From contig NC_008576.1 in the NCBI RefSeq assembly GCF_000014865.1, positions 277,501-341,500 of the forward strand: a stretch of DNA of 64,000 nt, written 5' to 3'. The notes beneath the pieces were generated by a model, which was given only the letters and a program-made list of their open reading frames with translations, ran no database searches and was not told the origin of the DNA. Position numbers and translations under genes: made by a program. Numbering within the stretch: the first letter of the stretch is position 1; every line of letters begins with the position of its first letter. This document shows, in pieces, positions 10,605-18,564 of this stretch. This stretch comes from Magnetococcus marinus MC-1. GTDB lineage: Bacteria > Pseudomonadota > Magnetococcia > Magnetococcales > Magnetococcaceae.

Positions 10605-11738
10605 ATGGTTACTGAGACACCGCCCATTTCGCACCGCCTGGATCGTCTTTTGACGCGATTTGTAGTAGGCGTAGCTCTGCTGCTGCTGTTTGGGTTGGGC
10701 GTGCGTATGATGCCCCTGTTTAAAGTGAAGGTGGGTGAGGTAACCAGCCTATTGAGCGACACGGGGCTAGAGGTCTCTTTTGAGGTTTGCATGCCCTTGT
10801 ACGGTCCTGCACCGGATAGAGATGATTTGCGCGTACGAGAGGCCGTTCGGGGCCGGATTATGCAGACCATGCGCAGAGAGGCATCGGTCAAAGATCCTGC
10901 CTATTGGCGGGTCAGTACGTTGGATTTACATGGGGCTAAGGGTAACAACCGCTGTCAGGTGGTACTGGCGGTTTTGACCCCCCGTCCGGCGGGTTTAGCG
11001 CCTGTGGGGGGGCGTGGGGTTGATGAGCTTTTTGAAGTTGGGCGGGTACTACGTATGGCGCTGCATGAGGGGTCGGGTAATGTCGCCCATCTGGATCGCA
11101 CAACCGGGCGTTGGGAAGGCATTATCCCCGAGTTGGGGCGCGGGATAGCACGGCAAGATCGGGCTGAGGGTGAGGTGCTGTTTGTTGAGATGAAGTCGGT
11201 GGATGCGTTATTGGATGCTGTGCGATTTGGTATTGCCGATGTGGCGGAGGGTCACATAGCCTACACAGAAGAGCGCGATGAGCAGTTCTATTTGAGCAAT
11301 GCTTATTTGGATACCGGGCTAATGTTGGGCAGTTTTGAGAGTGAGGATGCGCAAAAGCTGGTTGAAAAACGTAATATTAACAATGGGCGCATCAAACTGG
11401 TGGTGGTCAAACAGAGCCTTGCAGCGGAGCTGGCACGGGGACGTTTTCCCCGAGCGGTGATCCACTATGTGGAGAGCGTGGAGGGGATCCCGCAAAAGGT
11501 CCATTGGTTGCGGGAGCGGTTTCAGAATCCCCTTAATCGCATTCTGTTTTTGACGGATGAGATCATTGCGTTAGGTTGGCACGAAACGGTGCCACTGGCG
11601 TTGAACAACACCCCTTTATTGACCGAAGATCATTATATTTTAGCCACCTGGAACGCCGCCCTACAGGCGCAGGCCAACCACTATTTACAGAATCATCCCA
11701 TCCAAGAGAGCTACCGTATTGCCGTGCGTGGTAAATAG
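10605..11738 (+). CDS. membrane-anchored protein with family-3 solute-binding-like domain
   Basis: A 377-residue protein with one N-terminal membrane segment (about 19-36). About 100 residues follow that I do not recognise. From about residue 140 it resembles a periplasmic amino-acid-type binding domain (LRMALHEGSGNVAHLDRTTGRWEG then GIIPELGRGIA, and later ADVAEGHIAYTEERDEQFYLSNAYLDTGL). No permease or ATPase genes are adjacent, so a sensing or enzyme-like role is as likely as transport. The start ATG lies 3 nt after the preceding gene with no strong site, which suggests translational coupling with the Cys-rich secreted protein. Confidence 0.6.
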   Translation: MVTETPPISHRLDRLLTRFVVGVALLLLFGLGVRMMPLFKVKVGEVTSLLSDTGLEVSFEVCMPLYGPAPDRDDLRVREAVRGRIMQTMRREASVKDPAYWRVSTLDLHGAKGNNRCQVVLAVLTPRPAGLAPVGGRGVDELFEVGRVLRMALHEGSGNVAHLDRTTGRWEGIIPELGRGIARQDRAEGEVLFVEMKSVDALLDAVRFGIADVAEGHIAYTEERDEQFYLSNAYLDTGLMLGSFESEDAQKLVEKRNINNGRIKLVVVKQSLAAELARGRFPRAVIHYVESVEGIPQKVHWLRERFQNPLNRILFLTDEIIALGWHETVPLALNNTPLLTEDHYILATWNAALQAQANHYLQNHPIQESYRIAVRGK

Positions 11739-11794
11739 GGCTGCTGTTGGTTTGTTCAGGAAATAGCCGAGATAACGGCTTGTAGATACTTGGT

Positions 11795-12520
11795 TTAGCG
11801 AACCCGTTGTTTGGGCATCATGCCTGCGCTGGCAAAACTAAAAACCTTCTCTCCTGCAATAATCAGATGATCCAGCACCTGCACATCAATGGGATTGAGC
11901 GCCTGCATTAAATGGCTGGTTAGCAAGATGTCATCCTGCGAGGCTTTGGGATTACCCGAGGGGTGGTTGTGGGCCAAAATAACATGGGCGGCTTTGTGAC
12001 GTATGACCAACTCGACCACTTGTCTGGGGTGCACGTGGGCTTGGCGTATGGTGCCTTCGGTGACGAGGGCCGGAAAGAGCAGCCGACACTGGGCATCGAG
12101 GCAGAGCACATAAAAGACCTCTTCGGTACGTCCGGCCATTAAGGGCACAAGGTAGTCACGCACGTTATCGGCACGGTTTAGGGGGGTTTTATTGCGTGTG
12201 GCGGCATCATGTTGGTAGCGTCGGGTGAGGGCGGGCAGCATGGTAATAAAGAGTGCGGCGGTTTCGCCCATACCTTCGACCGTGGCTAAATCCACGGGGT
12301 CGGCCTCCATCACGGCGGAGAGAGAGCCAAAGCGTTGCATGAGGCGGTGGGCGATGGGGTTGGTATCGCGGCGGGGCAGGGCGTAGAACAGGGCCAATTC
12401 CAAAATTTGATGATCTTCAAAGCCGTCTAAGCCCTCTTGGGCAAAGCGATTGCGCAGCCGGTCACGGTGACCGCCGTGCAGCTTGGTTTTTGTCGTTTTT
12501 TTAGGATTTTCTTGGGCCAT
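11795..12520 (-). CDS. radC: RadC/JAB-domain (MPN+) family protein
   Basis: A 241-residue protein with the RadC layout: N-terminal helix-hairpin-helix-like region (LRNRFAQEGLDGFEDHQILELALF) and C-terminal MPN+/JAMM metal site AHNHPSGNPKASQDD near residue 190, preceded by the YFLCLD-type strand. The JAMM motif predicts a zinc metal-dependent hydrolase. The historic DNA-repair role is doubtful for the family. It is divergent from dnaB with 130 nt between the starts, so both promoters lie in that gap. Confidence 0.92.
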   Translation of the reverse strand: MAQENPKKTTKTKLHGGHRDRLRNRFAQEGLDGFEDHQILELALFYALPRRDTNPIAHRLMQRFGSLSAVMEADPVDLATVEGMGETAALFITMLPALTRRYQHDAATRNKTPLNRADNVRDYLVPLMAGRTEEVFYVLCLDAQCRLLFPALVTEGTIRQAHVHPRQVVELVIRHKAAHVILAHNHPSGNPKASQDDILLTSHLMQALNPIDVQVLDHLIIAGEKVFSFASAGMMPKQRVR

Positions 12521-12650
12521 TTGCTTATGCAGTCGCTTGGCTTACAATGGAAAGGGCGATGATTGAGCGGCCCATTGTAAAACGGATAGCCAACCTATTG
12601 CATGGTTTTTTGCGTAGGGGGGTTACCGTCATTGAGAGAGAAGGTAGAGC

Positions 12651-14141
12651 ATGGAAGAGAGCCCCCCGTTTAGGGACGAAGCGCCCCCCCCTATGGATGA
12701 GCCATTCTATGCTGAGGAGGGGCTGCATGAGGCTGGTTTGCATGGGCAAGCGATGGCGATGGAGCCGTTAAACAGTGGTTCGCCGCTGGGGCAGGATCCG
12801 GATGCGCCGAAGAAGCGGGCCACATGGTCGCGTGAGGCGGAGCAGTCGGTTTTGGGGGCGATTTTACTGGATAACCATGTCATGGATTCGGTGGCGGATG
12901 CCCTGGATGTCGATGATTTTTACATGGGTGCGCATCGTAAGATTTATCAAGCGATGTTGGATCTGTTGGAGCGGGGCGAGCCGCTGGATCCGGTGGTTAT
13001 TCGTCAATATTTAGAGCGTTCGGATGAGTTGGATTCGGTGGGGGGTCCGGTTTATCTGGCGGAGTTGTTGAATACGGTACCCACAGCGGCCAACGCCAAG
13101 GCGTATGCGCGCATGGTGCGGGACAAGGCGTTATTACGGGGTTTGGCGCAGACGGCGACGGAGGTGGTGGAGCGGTGTCACACCAGTGAAGCGCCGGTGG
13201 ATCAGATTTTGGAGGAGGCGGAGCAGAAGATTTTTCAGTTGGGGGAGTCCAAGGATAGCCGTCGTTCGACTTATCATGATATGCGTTCGATTATGGTCCC
13301 GGTTTTTGAGAAAATTGAGCTGCTTATGGAGCAGCAGAAGGCTGTGACGGGGGTAGCCACGGGATTTATTGATTTGGATCAGCAGTTGGCGGGGTGTCAG
13401 CCGTCGGATTTGATTATTTTGGCGGGGCGTCCATCCATGGGCAAGACGGCGTTGGCGATGAACATAGCGGCCAATGCGGCGTTGCATCATCGGGAGGCGG
13501 TGGGGGTTTTTTCGTTGGAGATGTCTAAGGAGCAGTTAGCGATGCGTATGTTAGCCTCTGAGGCGAGGATGGATGCGCAGGCGATGCGGATTGGCAAGAT
13601 TGCGACGAGTGATTATCAAAAATTAACCAACACGGCGACGTTATTGTCGGAGGCTCCCATCTATATTGATGATACGCCGGCGATTTCCATTACGGCGTTG
13701 CGGGCGAAGGCGCGACGGTTAAAGCGGGACAAGGGGTTAAAGTTAATAGTGGTGGACTATTTACAGTTGATGCGGGGGAGCAGCAACACGGATAATCGGG
13801 TTCAGGAGATTTCGCAGATTAGTCAGGGGTTAAAGGCGATTGCCAAGGAGATGTCGGTACCGGTGATTGCATTGTCGCAGTTATCGCGTTCGGTGGAGCA
13901 GAGGCCGGACAAGCGGCCTATTTTATCGGATTTGCGGGAGTCGGGTAGTATTGAGCAGGATGCGGATGTGGTGATGTTTGTTTTTCGTGAGGAGTATTAC
14001 AAGCGGGAGGATATTGATTTAAAGGGCAAGGCTGAGGTTATTATTGCCAAGCAGCGGAATGGTCCGGTTGGTGTGGTTAAGTTAGCGTTTCAGAATCAGT
14101 TTACCCGTTTTGAGAATTTTGCCAATCGGCAGGAGTATTAG
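12651..14141 (+). CDS. dnaB: replicative DNA helicase DnaB
   Basis: DnaB is the hexameric 5'-3' helicase of the replication fork. The 496-residue protein has an acidic, proline-rich N-terminal extension (about 1-50), the primase-interacting N domain (EAEQSVLGAILLD...), a linker, and the RecA-like motor with Walker A GRPSMGKTA at 259-267, VVDYLQLM and the ALSQLSRSVEQRPDKRP arginine-finger region. ATG at 12651 follows GAGAGAGAAGG. The top strand is strongly G/T-rich toward the 3' end (13921-13980 holds 24 G and 21 T but 5 C), part of a pattern seen at all three repeat clusters. alr lies beyond the cluster, a disrupted dnaB-alr pair. Confidence 0.97.
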   Translation: MEESPPFRDEAPPPMDEPFYAEEGLHEAGLHGQAMAMEPLNSGSPLGQDPDAPKKRATWSREAEQSVLGAILLDNHVMDSVADALDVDDFYMGAHRKIYQAMLDLLERGEPLDPVVIRQYLERSDELDSVGGPVYLAELLNTVPTAANAKAYARMVRDKALLRGLAQTATEVVERCHTSEAPVDQILEEAEQKIFQLGESKDSRRSTYHDMRSIMVPVFEKIELLMEQQKAVTGVATGFIDLDQQLAGCQPSDLIILAGRPSMGKTALAMNIAANAALHHREAVGVFSLEMSKEQLAMRMLASEARMDAQAMRIGKIATSDYQKLTNTATLLSEAPIYIDDTPAISITALRAKARRLKRDKGLKLIVVDYLQLMRGSSNTDNRVQEISQISQGLKAIAKEMSVPVIALSQLSRSVEQRPDKRPILSDLRESGSIEQDADVVMFVFREEYYKREDIDLKGKAEVIIAKQRNGPVGVVKLAFQNQFTRFENFANRQEY

Positions 14142-14180
14142 GTTGGTGGAGGTATAGAGGGTGATTTGAGCGTGGCAATG

Positions 14181-14810
14181 GAGGGGTCTTGAGTGCCTTT
14201 ATGCCCAGGGAGTTTCATTATTAAAAGGGATTGGGGGGTCTGGGGGGAAGCTCTGCTTGCCCGCCCAGCGGGTGCAGGGCGGCGCCCTGCCGGGTCTGGG
14301 CAGCGCCCAGTGGGGTTCGGGGCGGAGCCCTGAGATCTTTTGACTTTTAAATCTTTTGATCTTTTGTAAAGCGGCGTACCGATGGAGCAATATTCGAGGG
14401 GTCTTGAGTGCCTTTATGTCCAGGGAGTTTCATTATTAAAAGGGATTGGGGGGTCTGGGGGGAAGCTCTGCTTGCCCACCCAGCGGGTGCAGGGCGGCGC
14501 CCTGCCGGGTCTGGGCAGCGCCCAGTGGGGTTCGGGGCGAAGCCCTGAGATCTTTTGACTTTTAAATCTTTTGATCTTTTTATTTTTTAAGCCCCGTACC
14601 GACGGAGCAAGGGTGCAGGGATTTTTTTAAGAGAGCAGGGGTTTTGTAGGGGCGCGGTACGGGGCGTAGGGTAGCGATGTCACGCGCCAGCGTGGCGGGC
14701 GGTTGGGCACATGGTGGCTGGAGTAAAAACCTGGGCACCCAGCCGCTGCTGGGGGAGTAAAACCGATACATTCCCCAACCACAGCCTAGACCTAACCCCC
14801 GCTGGGGCAT
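14181..14810 (-). repeat. repeat cluster 1, module A (short plus long copy)
   Basis: Two direct units begin at 14181 and 14396 (period 215). They share the segment containing CAGGGAGTTTCATTATTAAA, a GC-rich core of nested small palindromes (for example GCAGGGCGGCGCCCTGC), and the tract AGATCTTTTGACTTTTAAATC. The second unit continues into the long form, which includes the reverse complement of the Pro/Gly-coding-like block also seen at 39.3-40.8 and 63.0-63.3 kb. Orientation is opposite to clusters 2 and 3. Short open frames here differ between copies only where the repeat does and show no gene features. Confidence 0.85.
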
Positions 14811-14941
14811 TGGGCATCCCCTCTGGGCGATCCCTTGAAAAAAGCCTCAAGGGACCCCCCAGAGGGGATTAAAAGGCTGGCTCGCTGGTCGCTTACAGGC
14901 CAAAAAAACGGCCTGTAAGCTCCCCTAGCGAAGGGCGAGCC
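14811..14941 (-). repeat. repeat cluster 1, double-hairpin module
   Basis: The large hairpin has 23-nt arms at 14816-14838 and 14847-14869 (two non-Watson-Crick positions) with an 8-nt loop. The small hairpin has 11-bp arms at 14891-14901 and 14910-14920, also with an 8-nt loop. The outer complementary pair GGCTCGC (14879-14885) and GCGAGCC (14935-14941) encloses the small hairpin. Flanks match clusters 2 and 3 on the other strand, but both stem sequences are unrelated to theirs. Confidence 0.85.
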
Positions 14942-15500
14942 TAAAAGCAAAAAAGTCAAAAGATCAAAAGCAAAACCCTGGGGGAAGACAGAGAACTTCT
15001 CCCCCCAGACCCCCCTCAAACCTTTTTTTAATCATTAAAAGCCATACCATTGGGTGCGTAAGCAGGGGGAAAACGCAAAAAAGTCAAAAGATCAAAAGCA
15101 AAACCCTGGGGGAAGACAGAGAACTTCTCCCCCCAGACCCCCCTCAAACCTTTTTTTAATCATTTAAAAGCCATACCATTGGGTGCGTAAGCAGGGGGAA
15201 AACGCAAAAAAGTCAAAAGATCAAAAGCAAAACCCTGGGGGAAGACAGAGAACTTCTCCCCCCAGACCCCCCTCAAACCTTTTTTTAATCATTAAAAGCC
15301 ATACCATTGGGTGCGTAAGCAGGGGGAAAACGCAAAAAAGTCAAAAGATCAAAAGCAAAACCCTGGGGGAAGACAGAGAACTTCTCCCCCCAGACCCCCC
15401 TCAAACCTTTTTTTAATCATTTAAAAGCCATACCATTGGGTGCGTAAGCAGGGGGAAAACGCAAAAAAGTCAAAAGATCAAAAACAAAACCCAGGGAGGA
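14942..15500 (-). repeat. repeat cluster 1, module B tandem array
   Basis: A 128-129 bp unit is repeated head to tail. GCCATACCATTGGGTGCGTA starts at 15041, 15170, 15298 and 15427, preceded by one partial unit and ending in a decayed one near 15500. The unit length alternates (129, 128, 129) because CATTAAAA and CATTTAAAA alternate, which hints that a two-unit block was duplicated. Each unit contains AAAAGTCAAAAGATCAAAAG and a run of C flanking AGAACTTCTC. The array runs to within about 60 nt of the alr start. Apparent frames in it (Lys/Gln-rich peptides) are repeat artefacts. Confidence 0.9.
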
Positions 15501-15559
15501 GACAGAAAACAACTCCCCACAACCTGCCAAAACACCCAAAGCCCATAGGGAAAAAAAGA

Positions 15560-16750
15560 ATGCTACCTCCAACCCTGGCATACACCACCGCAAACCCTAT
15601 GCAATGGACCCATCGCCCCACATGGTTGGAAATCGACCTCGCCGCCCTACGCCATAACCTCCGCCAAGCCCGCACCGCTACCGGACCCCAAGTCGCCCAC
15701 TTTCCCGTCATCAAAGCCGACGGCTACGGCATCGGCGCCATCGCCGTCGCCCACACCCTCGAAGAAGAGGCCGACGGCTTCTGCGTGGCCCTGGTCGAAG
15801 AGGCCGAACAACTGCGCACCGCCGGAATTAATAAACGCATCATGCTCTTCTCAGGACTCTACCCCGGTCTAGAAGAACGCGCCATCCGCGCCCGTGTTGA
15901 ACCCTTCCTCAGTGACGAAATCAACCTAAACGCTCTGTGGCAAGCCGCCAAATGCTACGGCCCAATCTCCGTGCATATCAAAATAGATAGCGGCATGGCC
16001 CGCCTCGGTTACCACCCCGAACACGTGCCGAGCCTATTAGATCAACTCGCCCATATGCCCGAACTTAAATTGGCCGGCCTGGTTTCTCATATGGCCTGTG
16101 CCGATGACCGTCACTCCCCCATCACCAATGCCCAGTTGGCGACCTTAAGCCCCATACTTGAACACCCCCTGGTTAAACAAACACAAGCCCAACTCTCCCT
16201 AGCCAACTCCGCAACCATCCTCGGCCACCCCAACGCCCACTACCAATGGGTACGCCCCGGTATTATGATCTACGGAGCCTCCCCCTTCTTTCCCCATACC
16301 AATGCCGCCAACGAAGGATTGCAACCCGTGGTGCGCTGGGTCACCCATATCCAACGCATTCACACCCTGGAAAAAGGTAAATCCCTTGGCTACGGCCACA
16401 CCTTTACCGCCACACGCCCTACCCGTATCGCACAACTGCCCGTCGGCTACGCCGATGGCTATAACCGCCTGTGGAGTAATAAAGGTTCCGTGTTGATCGC
16501 AGGCCAACACTGCCCCGTGGTGGGGATCGTCTGCATGGATCAAATCGCCGTGGATATTAGCGATCTTCAAGGTGAGGTCAAACAGTGGGATGAAGCGGTA
16601 CTACTGGGAAAACAACACAATGCTGAAATCACCCTGGAAAACTGGGCAACCGAACTTAAAACCATTCCATACGAAATCCTGACCCGCATTGGGCCAAGAG
16701 TGCCCCGACGCTACCGCGATGGTAGCATCCTGTCAGGCAGCTTTGGCTAA
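15560..16750 (+). CDS. alr: alanine racemase
   Basis: Alr interconverts L- and D-alanine with PLP to supply peptidoglycan. The 396-residue protein has the PLP-lysine segment VIKADGYGIG (Lys52), the HIKIDSGMARLGY strand, GLVSHMACADD, SLGYGHTFTA with the catalytic Tyr278, and VGYADGY. ATG at 15560 has AGGGA upstream; the open frame extends further upstream only by reading through the tandem repeat. An internal ATG at 15599 lacks a site. The coding strand is markedly C/A-rich (15661-15720: 29 C, 11 G, 7 T), the mirror image of dnaB on the other side of cluster 1. Confidence 0.94.
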   Translation: MLPPTLAYTTANPMQWTHRPTWLEIDLAALRHNLRQARTATGPQVAHFPVIKADGYGIGAIAVAHTLEEEADGFCVALVEEAEQLRTAGINKRIMLFSGLYPGLEERAIRARVEPFLSDEINLNALWQAAKCYGPISVHIKIDSGMARLGYHPEHVPSLLDQLAHMPELKLAGLVSHMACADDRHSPITNAQLATLSPILEHPLVKQTQAQLSLANSATILGHPNAHYQWVRPGIMIYGASPFFPHTNAANEGLQPVVRWVTHIQRIHTLEKGKSLGYGHTFTATRPTRIAQLPVGYADGYNRLWSNKGSVLIAGQHCPVVGIVCMDQIAVDISDLQGEVKQWDEAVLLGKQHNAEITLENWATELKTIPYEILTRIGPRVPRRYRDGSILSGSFG

Positions 16751-16935
16751 GCAATAATCGCCATCATCTCTTTCAACATATGGCGCTTTTTCAGAAGCCT
16801 AGCCAAACCATTTTCATGGTCCACCACCAGCTGCTCAAGTCCATCTTGGTGCTCGGCCATAAATTGATCAAGATCCAGTAAGCTCTGCTTTAAAGCCTCT
16901 ACGGCATGCCTTTTACGCGCACCATCGGTATCCAT
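16747..16935 (-). CDS. small hypothetical coiled-coil protein
   Basis: A 62-residue, highly charged helical peptide (EALKQSLLDLDQFMAEHQ, then VVDHENGLARLLKKRHMLKEM). Leucine spacing suggests a coiled coil, and there is no signal peptide. The ATG at 16935 has GAGGGG seven nt upstream, better than the ATG at 16953. Its stop overlaps the alr stop by four bases in convergent orientation. I recognise no family. The ribosome-binding site and composition make it plausible but not certain. Confidence 0.5.
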   Translation of the reverse strand: MDTDGARKRHAVEALKQSLLDLDQFMAEHQDGLEQLVVDHENGLARLLKKRHMLKEMMAIIA

Positions 16936-16953
16936 GAGTAGACCCCTCATCAA

Positions 16954-17555
16954 AGCAAACTAGGTATCAAAACATAGTCCTGAAGCACTTCAACATATTC
17001 CGTTTATTGTATGTAAGATTCGTCAGATGGTCAAGAGCATGCTAAGAGTTAAAAGCATAATGATAGATAGGCTGTAAACGGTGCATCACGCAAAAGTGTG
17101 TCGGTAGCGGCTTTTTGTGTATCGCCCCCTTTGGTGTTGCCAGACAAAAAACCCAAATTTGCTTTGGCCTAAAGAGGGTCTTGGTGGATGGCCTTTGCCA
17201 AACAAGGCAGGCCGTAGCTATGGGCACAGGCCGTTAAATGACGCAATGCAATCCACTGGAAAGGGTTGTGCTGTAGAACGAAAACCAATAAAAGGGATAT
17301 AAAAATGAATATAGATACAAAAATCATTGAAATGTAAAATTTTGTGACTTAGTGGCATAAAGATAATAAGAACAGGGATCAACTGGTTTTCTAAGGGTTT
17401 AAGTTGCGAACACAGGCTCAAAAAATGGATATTTCATACTGGTTGAGCTATATTACACTACCCATGTAAGCACAGTAAGGCCGTGCTGTGCCACAAATAT
17501 TGGAGTAATGATAATGCGTCAGTTGAGTCAATAGCAGCCGTGCAAGGAGACGACC
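16954..17555. other. intergenic region without recognisable gene
   Basis: AT-richer than its neighbours. Short frames exist on both strands but lack ribosome-binding sites and family resemblance. The last 100 nt presumably carry the promoter of the binding-protein gene that follows. I see no tRNA or clear hairpin terminator. Confidence 0.5.
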
Positions 17556-18551
17556 ATGGAGAGACGTTTGCTGCGTGTTGCGTTGGTGCTGGTTGCGGTT
17601 GTGACCGGCAGCGTTTATTACACCTACCATAAAACGCCAGGTGCGCTGGATCCTGTGGGGACATTAAGCATTGCGGCTTCGAAGACGCTCTCCCCCACCT
17701 TGGTATGGCTGGCACATGACAAGGGGTTCTTTCAAAAAGCGGGTCTAGAGGTCACGCTTATACCCGCCGCGACGGGTAAAGTAGCGGGTGAGTCCCTACT
17801 CAATGGTCAGGCAGATCTGGCTGCCGCCACAGAGTTCCTTGCGCTACGTATGGTCAACACCCAGGCAGATTTACGGGTGCTGGGTACCTTGGCCTTTGTG
17901 CACCAGATGAAACTGATTGCCCTCAAAGAAAAGGGTATCCGTTCTGCGGTAGATTTAAAGGGTAAAAAAATAGGGGTACGCTTGGGTACCAACGGTGAAT
18001 ATTTTCTTGAGCGCTTATTGGCCCTTAATGGGTTAGACCAGCAAGCGATCCAGCGGGTTGATTTAAAACCTCAAGAAATGGCAGCCCGTTTGGCCCAGGG
18101 GGAGGTGGATGGCGTCATGATATGGCCTCCACTGGTGCAACAGATAGAAGGTCAGCTTGGGGATCGGGTGGTGTCGTTTGATGGGCAACCCGAGCAAGAT
18201 TATTATTATGTGCTTATGGGGCTTGAGTCTTGGTTGCAAAAAAACCCTCTCAAAGCCGAGCGGGTTATGCTGGCTTTAACTCAGGCCGAGGCGTGGTTTA
18301 AGGCCAATCCCCAAGAGGGTGTCGCCTATATGGCTGGGCTGTTTGCACTCCCTCCCGCTCTGTTAGAAAAGGCGCTGGCTGATTATCACCTGGCGGTCAC
18401 ACTACCCCAATCCCTCCTAACCATGTTAGAGGCCGAAGCTCGCTGGCTAAGTAGCGTGGGACTGAGCAGACGAATGGATAATTATTTGCAAATCATGAGT
18501 CCGGGACCTTTAAAAAAAGTGGCTCCATCCATGGTAACCATAACACCATGA
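17556..18551 (+). CDS. NMT1/SsuA-type periplasmic substrate-binding protein
   Basis: A 331-residue protein with an uncleaved or cleaved N-terminal membrane segment (about 5-22). The domain is of the NMT1/SsuA type: LAHDKGFFQKAGLEVTLIP, GQADLAAATEFLALRM, DLKGKKIGVRLGTNGEYFLERLL, and LAQGEVDGVMIWPP. Such proteins bind small organic ligands for ABC uptake, but no permease or ATPase is nearby. The next gene, 13 nt on, is a hybrid histidine kinase with a periplasmic loop. The pair therefore more likely forms a ligand sensor, which is inference. AAGGAG precedes the ATG. Confidence 0.85.
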   Translation: MERRLLRVALVLVAVVTGSVYYTYHKTPGALDPVGTLSIAASKTLSPTLVWLAHDKGFFQKAGLEVTLIPAATGKVAGESLLNGQADLAAATEFLALRMVNTQADLRVLGTLAFVHQMKLIALKEKGIRSAVDLKGKKIGVRLGTNGEYFLERLLALNGLDQQAIQRVDLKPQEMAARLAQGEVDGVMIWPPLVQQIEGQLGDRVVSFDGQPEQDYYYVLMGLESWLQKNPLKAERVMLALTQAEAWFKANPQEGVAYMAGLFALPPALLEKALADYHLAVTLPQSLLTMLEAEARWLSSVGLSRRMDNYLQIMSPGPLKKVAPSMVTITP

Positions 18552-18564
18552 ACGGTATGGGTTG

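Noticed and set aside
15183-15416. 77-residue Lys/Gln-rich frame and the N-terminal extension of alr
   Set aside because: Both are translations of the 128-bp tandem unit. The real alr start lies after the repeat.
14942-15500. Possible CRISPR array
   Set aside because: The units are directly repeated over their full length without unique spacers, and no cas genes are nearby.
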